Source: Hymenoscyphus infarciens (lineage: Eukaryota; Ascomycota; Leotiomycetes; Helotiales; Helotiaceae). From it: DNA of 64,000 bases. Under the pieces are notes generated by a model, which ran no database searches, was not told the DNA's origin, and saw nothing but the letters and a program-made list of their open reading frames with translations. The stretch lies in the NCBI GenBank assembly GCA_001414345.1, contig LLCB01000082.1, positions 62,001 to 126,000 of the forward strand, in the 5' to 3' direction. The position numbers and the translations under genes are program-made. Of this stretch, positions 58,431-64,000 are shown in pieces (positions within the stretch are counted from its first letter, which is position 1; the number at the start of each line of letters is the position of its first letter).

Positions 58431-60206
58431 ATGTCGTCCAAACCCCAGAGCGTGCCCAGCTCCGAGAGCGAGTTCGAGTTCATCGACACTCCCAAAGTCC
58501 ATACACCAACTTTTGAGAAATTCGAGGAGTGTGGTGTGAAAACCACCTCGGTATGTGGGATTCATCTTGCTTGTTGACGCTGCTCCTGCATCTTCTCTGC
58601 ACCCCCCTTCTTTGTCAGCTTTCTGCCGAGTCATTTGCGGTCAATTGGAGCTCAACTGACTGTTTATAGTACCCTGCTATCAAAAATGCCCCCTTGCCGG
58701 TAGATGGCTCTGGAAACGACCACTTCTCGAACATCGCCCTCATTTCTCTCATCCTTGGTGTGCCAACATACATGTCATGGAAGGTCGGAGGTGGCCTCAA
58801 GACCAGCATCTTTTTTGGTCTCTTCACAACAGTCCCAATCTTGATATCTTTCTGGTATTTGGCTTCATCCTTCAGTCCTCGCAAGAACGAGAAGGTCAAC
58901 ATTCCCGGGCGCCCAATCGAATACTATCTTACCTTCAAAAATGAGGCGGACAAGGCAAAATACAGCGGCAGAACCAAGATTCCTATGGAAACTTTCTACG
59001 AATTATACTTTGATGGCGGTGTTGACTTCAATGGAGATGCTCTTGAGGTTATGGAGTACAGGCATGACTGGGCAAACTTCCAATTTACCATTGGCCTGTT
59101 CAAGCACGTTTTCTTTACTTTTGCCCCTGAAGTCATCATGCACACCCGATCTCAAGGTAAAAACTACACTCTTCAACTGCCAGGACCTTGCTAATTCAGA
59201 TTTCACAGATGAGGAACAGGTTCGTGACCATTATGACCGCGGTGATGATTTCTACGGCTGGTTCCTCGGTCCACGTATGATCTACACGTCTGGTGTCATC
59301 TCCGATCCAAACCAAGAAGAAACCCTCGAACAACTCCAAGATAACAAACTCGCCATCGTCTGTGAAAAGATTGGTCTCAAGAGTGGGGAACGTCTTCTCG
59401 ATATCGGTTGTGGATGGGGAACTCTTGCCAAATTTGCCAGTGTCAACTACGGCGCACACGCTACCGGTATCACTCTTGGTCGTAACCAAACTGCCTGGGG
59501 TAACAATGGTCTCCGAAAGGTCGGCATTCCCGAAGAGCAAAGTAAAATCCTCTGTATGGATTACCGTGATATCCCAGTCCCAGAAGGAAAGTACAACAAG
59601 ATTACCTGCCTCGAAATGGCCGAGCACGTTGGAATTCGACACTTTGCTTCTTTCTTGAGACAATGTAACGACATGATGGATGATGATGGAGTTTTCTTCC
59701 TCCAAGTCGCTGGATTGAGAAAGTACTGGCAATATGAGGATCTTACCTGGGGTCTTTTCATGAACAAACACGTTTTCCCAGGTGCAGATGCCTCTGTTCC
59801 TCTCACCAACTATATCGATGGATGCGAGACCGCCGGGTTCGAAGTCAAGGGCATTGATACCATTGGTGTTCACTACTCAGCGACTCTCTGGAGATGGTAC
59901 AGAAATTGGATTGGAAACGGTGACAAGGTCAAGGCCAAGTATGGTGACAGATGGTTCAGAGTCAGTTTTCCCCATGCAAATTATTACAGGATTTAATACT
60001 AACGTGTTTAGATCTGGACTTTCTTCCTTGCTTACTCTACCATCATCTCTCGTCAAGGATCAGCAACTTGCTACCAAATTACCTTGGTCAAGAACATCAA
60101 TTCCACCCACCGTATCGAGGGTATCCCAACTCAATTCGGACTTTCTGCCGCTCTTGCTAGCAGCAAGAAAGCTGCCAAGGCACTTTTCCCAAAGAATGTC
60201 AACTGA
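58431..60206 (+). CDS. Sphingolipid C9-methyltransferase
   Basis: Four exons (58,431-58,550, 58,670-59,156, 59,200-59,960, 60,012-60,206) give 520 residues, the size of fungal enzymes. Two membrane helices (about 62-77 and 84-106) anchor the protein in the endoplasmic reticulum. The cyclopropane-fatty-acid-synthase-like domain carries RGDDFYGWFLGPRMIYTSG (about 216-234), the S-adenosylmethionine site LDIGCGWGT (269-277) and LEMAEHVGIRHF. The enzyme adds the C9 methyl branch to the delta-8-desaturated sphingoid base of fungal glucosylceramide, a lipid important for growth and membrane traffic. The specific family, rather than a bacterial-type cyclopropane synthase, is indicated by the N-terminal membrane segments and overall length. 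It is a usual single-copy or two-copy gene in filamentous ascomycetes. Confidence 0.9.
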
Positions 60207-60995
60207 AGGGGTTTAAGACGCTTTCGGGTTGCTCAATCCCACGACCGGTTAATTAGGACACGTTGGATCGCTTGTTGAGATGGTCGTCATGATATCCAGG
60301 TGGAAGTAGTGATATGATGGCTAGAACGGGGGAGAGTGAGCTGGGTTTTAGGGAGAGGAAGCTTGAAGGATGATATACACCTGGTGCAGGTGTGATAGAT
60401 GATGGCATGTGACGCTTATGAAAAGAGAGGCTGTCGGTGGAAACTAGCTCCACCAATAAGGTGTAATAAGACGCAAGATAAACCCAATGTTGCTTGTAAA
60501 TTGATGCATAGTAATCGGTGTGATATCCAATGAGAAACAACGAAAGCAGCAGTAAATAATGTCCTAAATTTTGGCAGGATTTGGAAAGAGAATTTGGAAC
60601 AAAAAATCAGCCTAGATATTTAGAATAATCAATTCTTATGCTAAAGATTTGGTCAACAAAGGAAGAGGTCCGCTGTTATTCTCTGCTGTGAGCGAGTGAA
60701 TGTAGTTTTGACAAGGCACCAGCTTGGAATCACATCATTGAGAATCGTTAATTAAAAATTCTACTCATCAAAAGCATCCTTTTTCCCAATCTACGTTGTA
60801 CCTACCTCTCATCACTTACCTAGGTTCTGGTTGTGCCTAACTAACCTTCCAGGTTTGAAGGTTTGAGCTAGCGTCGTCATTCTCAGCCTCCGGCGCACGA
60901 GCGTTGACAGTCGCCTCGTGTTGCAACATTTCAACTCTTGATAGCACTTACAACATACACCATTTCATTTAATACGCCAACCCCGTAATCTGCAA
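60207..60995. other. Intergenic region upstream of PAN1
   Basis: About 790 bp without a supported gene; presumed methyltransferase 3' end and PAN1 promoter. Confidence 0.5.
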
Positions 60996-63900
60996 ATGTA
61001 CTCGGGGTCAAACTCCTACCTGGGCGGCCAGAGTGGTCGACCAGGCGGTCCCCAACAATTTAACTCCTTCCAACAGCCTGGCCAGCAACAACCTCAGCAA
61101 CAGCCAGGTGGCTTCCTTAACTCCAATCCCACCGGATATGGAGCTGCTCCTCTTCAACAGCAATTCACGGGATATCCTATGCAACCCCAGCAGACGGGTT
61201 TCCAACCTCAGCAGCAACAGCAATTACAACAACAACTGACTGGCTTCCCGGGTCAGCAGAACCAATCTCAGTATGGGGGTTTACCACAACAGCAAAACTT
61301 CCAAACTGGAGCTCCCCCGATGCCGCAGATTCCACATCAATTCCAGAATCAGAATCAACCTCCCGCCCCAGCCCAAAAGCCCCAGGCTACGGGTTTCGCC
61401 CAGATGGCAGATAGCTTCCGATCAACTCCAGCAGCTCCCGCGCGAGGTCGACGAGCATCGAAGGCGAAGACTGGCACCAAAATTCCAAATATAAGATTGT
61501 CATTCATTACGGCGCCGGATCAGGCAAAGTTTGAGACTTTGTTCAAATCGGCTGTGGGGGGTGGCCAGACCCTTTCTGGTGATAAGTCGCGGGATTTACT
61601 AATGAGATCTAAGCTCGATGGGAATTTGTTATCCCAGATATGGTGAGTTTTGGCAGATGGGTTCTGCATGGAATGGCGGACTGACTGGTTATAGGACTTT
61701 AGCAGATACCACGAGATCCGGACAATTGCATTTCCCAGAATTTGCTCTCGCCATGTACCTATGCAACTTGGCCCTCGTGGGCAAATCCCTTCCTTCGAAC
61801 CTGCCCGACAATATCAAGAACGAAGTGTCGAGCATGGTGGATATAATAAACTTTGGGGTGGTAGATGATGCGCCGGAATCTGCTCCTCAGACGAATGCCC
61901 CCAGCTTCAATACTCGACAAAATACCACCTCCCCGCCTACAATCCAACAACCACAACCAATGTCTTCGAACTCGGCTCTTTTGACTTCACAAATGACAGG
62001 GTTTCCAGGACAGCAGAATAGCTTTGGGGGGGGATTCGGTGGACAACAGCCTAGCTTCCAGCAGCCAATGCAGACAGGTTTCAACCAGAACCAGCAGACA
62101 GGCTTACAACCAAATCCCACTGGATTCAGCATGTCCAATTCTTCGACATCGAGTTATACAGGTCCTAGACCTCCAATGCCCCCAATGCCAACCGGATTTG
62201 GGTCAAATCAAGGCCCGTCTCCCGCACAAACTGGGATGGGTGGCATGGTAGCTCCATTGAATAGTCAGCCTACTGGTATGCCGGGACAATGGGGATTAGT
62301 CAATGCTCCAGCTACTGGTTTGCCCAATATTGACTTGCTTCAGTCAAGAATGATGCCACAACAAGGACGTGAGCAAGGCTCGTTCAGCACAGCTGGTCTA
62401 CAAGGCAATGCTGTAATTCCTTGGGCTGTCACTAAGGATGAAAAGCAAAGATATGATGCCATTTTCAAGGCTTGGGATGGTTTCAATAAAGGATTTATTG
62501 GGGGTGATGTTGCTATCGAGGTTTTTGGCCAGAGTGGATTGGCGAAAGCTGATATGGAGCGAGTGTGGACATTGGCCGACCATGGAAACAAGGGAAGGCT
62601 CAATATGGACGAATTTGCGGTTGCCATGCATTTGATTTATCGAAAACTAAATAACTACCCTCTACCAGCGCAACTCCCACCAGAGCTCGTCCCTCCATCC
62701 ACTCGTAACTTCAACGACTCGATCGGTGCTGTAAAGAATTTGCTCCACCAAGAATCAGACTTTAGGAAGAATTCTGGGGCACGTCTATTGCCACAACAGA
62801 CTGGAGTCAGCTATCTCAAAAACCACTCTTTCCGTGGTAATTCTAGTGGTTCAGGAGCAGGACGAAAAGATGCTACAGTATTCAAGAATAACGATGATGA
62901 CGTTGGCTACAAGTCTAGTGCTCGTCGGAGATTGGGTGGCTCAGCTTCTCCACGTCCAGACTCGCCATCTTCCACAACATCGAGTGAAGATTTGTCACTA
63001 GAACAGATACGGAAAAAGATTCGTGAAAAGCAGGTTCTTCTTGACGCGATAGACTTCAAGGACGAGAATGCAGCTGATGAAGATGACGCTCTTGATCGCC
63101 GGGACCGTCGTGAAGCTGATGATTTATATCATCGTATTCGCCGAATCCAGGAGGACATCGATAATCATCCTGATTCTGCCCTACGAAGCGTTGACTCGGG
63201 TGCCGAACGCCGTGCTCTTAAACGCCAATTGCAAAATTTGACAGACAAGTTACCTGAGGTTGCATCTAATGTAAGACGAACAGAACGAAGTATTGCTGAC
63301 GCAAGATTGGAATTGTTCCGATTGAAAGATGCAAAAGCCCATCCTGGAAGCGCCTCAACAATTGTTGGAACTGGCCCTGGAGGTGCTGTTACGGAGTCTG
63401 ATAGACTGAAAGCAAGAGCCAAAGCGATGATGCAGCAGCGAACCGCCGCATTAACCGGGAAAAAGATTGAAACCAACGACGATTTTGCTGCACCACAGCG
63501 TTTGGACGACGAAAACTCGCGTATTAGAGATGAGAAAGAAAAGAACGAGCGCATGGTCAAAGAAGTTGAAGAAGGTGTTCGGGAATTCTCTCGTGGCTTG
63601 GAAGACAGTCTGGCGGAAGGTGGCGAGGATAATACCAGTGAGCACGAGAAACGAAGATGGGAGGATGGTTTGGGTGTTGAGGATGAGGTCAAGGATTTCA
63701 TTTTCGATTTACAGAGATCTAGCAGATCTACGAAGGTCCGAAAGGATGATCGTCGAAGCACTCGTGACGCTCCTCGTGCAGAGCCATCCCGATTTGATAG
63801 CCCAGTATCGTCGACTAGATTTGAAGAGCCTGCAGCAAAGCCCGCTCCAGCGCCAGCCGCTGGTGGTACTTACGGACAGCACAAGACAGCCGAGGACCGA

Positions 63901-64000
63901 GCTGCTTATATCAAGCAACAGGCTGAGCAGCGAATGGCTGAGCGTCTTGCGGCTCTTGGTATTAAAGCTCCCTCTAAACCAGGGGAATCCACGCAGCAAA
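60996..64000 (+). CDS. PAN1: Actin cytoskeleton-regulatory complex protein Pan1 (3' end beyond window)
   Basis: Exon 1 (60,996-61,642) is followed by a 52-bp GT-AG intron, and exon 2 (61,695 onward) is open to the window edge, so about 983 residues are visible. The N-terminus is Gln/Pro-rich with repeated QQTGF/PTGF motifs. The first EH domain (about residues 165-260) ends with the [15 protein letters not shown] loop. A second Gln-rich stretch leads to EH domain 2 (about 454-545, with [19 protein letters not shown]). From about 645 a long charged coiled coil begins ([25 protein letters not shown]). Pan1 is the endocytic scaffold that binds NPF-motif cargo adaptors, End3 and Sla1 and activates Arp2/3 at cortical actin patches. 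The missing C-terminus should hold the Pro-rich and WH2-type region. Confidence 0.93.

Noticed and set aside
59196..59873. 225-codon minus-strand frame inside the C9-methyltransferase
   Set aside because: It is antisense to a conserved catalytic domain whose own frame is clear; a codon-use shadow.
61008..62138. Minus-strand frames opposite PAN1
   Set aside because: They are the mirror of the Gln/Pro-rich PAN1 coding sequence.

Overview
This window is nuclear DNA of a filamentous ascomycete (Pezizomycotina; the gene styles fit Leotiomycetes, but this is not proven). The evidence is short introns of about 45-60 bp with GT-AG ends, fungal-only families (HET, 2EXR, Pan1, sphingolipid C9-methyltransferase) and a 19-kb AT-rich block almost free of CpA and TpG, the mark of repeat-induced point mutation (RIP).

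Bases 1-19,130 are a transposon graveyard. An old Gypsy-type element (element 3, minus strand, about 1,795-17,925) was hit twice by relatives. Element 1 (minus strand, 1,882-9,970, duplication AAACT) went into its 3' LTR. Element 2 (plus strand, 11,419-17,293, duplication TTAAT) went into its gag region. Element 1 keeps the order LTR-gag-protease-RT-RNase H-integrase-chromodomain-LTR, with catalytic residues destroyed by RIP. Element 2 has lost RT and RNase H. Both carry a lysine/glutamate-rich reading frame antisense to gag-pol between integrase and 3' LTR. An inverted-repeat element of about 796 bp lies at 18,090-18,885.

Bases 19,550-38,000 hold a HET-domain gene, a 2EXR gene on the minus strand, the ribosome-biogenesis gene YTM1, a five-exon berberine-bridge-type FAD oxidase, a secreted type-B carboxylesterase, a frameshifted membrane-protein relic and a second 2EXR-like gene.

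Bases 38,000-47,550 are gene-poor: decayed cysteine-rich reading frames on the minus strand, one small serine-rich two-exon gene (41,431-41,738), and a dense field of micro- and minisatellites (41,190-44,220).

Bases 47,550-56,700 carry an eight-exon gene of unknown function with a duplicated exon, a degenerate gene resembling a retroelement fragment, an M20 amidohydrolase, a small three-exon gene, and a broken small secreted-protein gene. A RIP-mutated, poly(A)-tailed retrocopy with a 7-bp duplication (56,818-57,590) follows.

Bases 58,430-64,000 return to conserved housekeeping genes: the sphingolipid C9-methyltransferase and the first two thirds of PAN1, cut by the window edge. There are no operons here; each gene stands alone. 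I found no convincing tRNA or rRNA gene.
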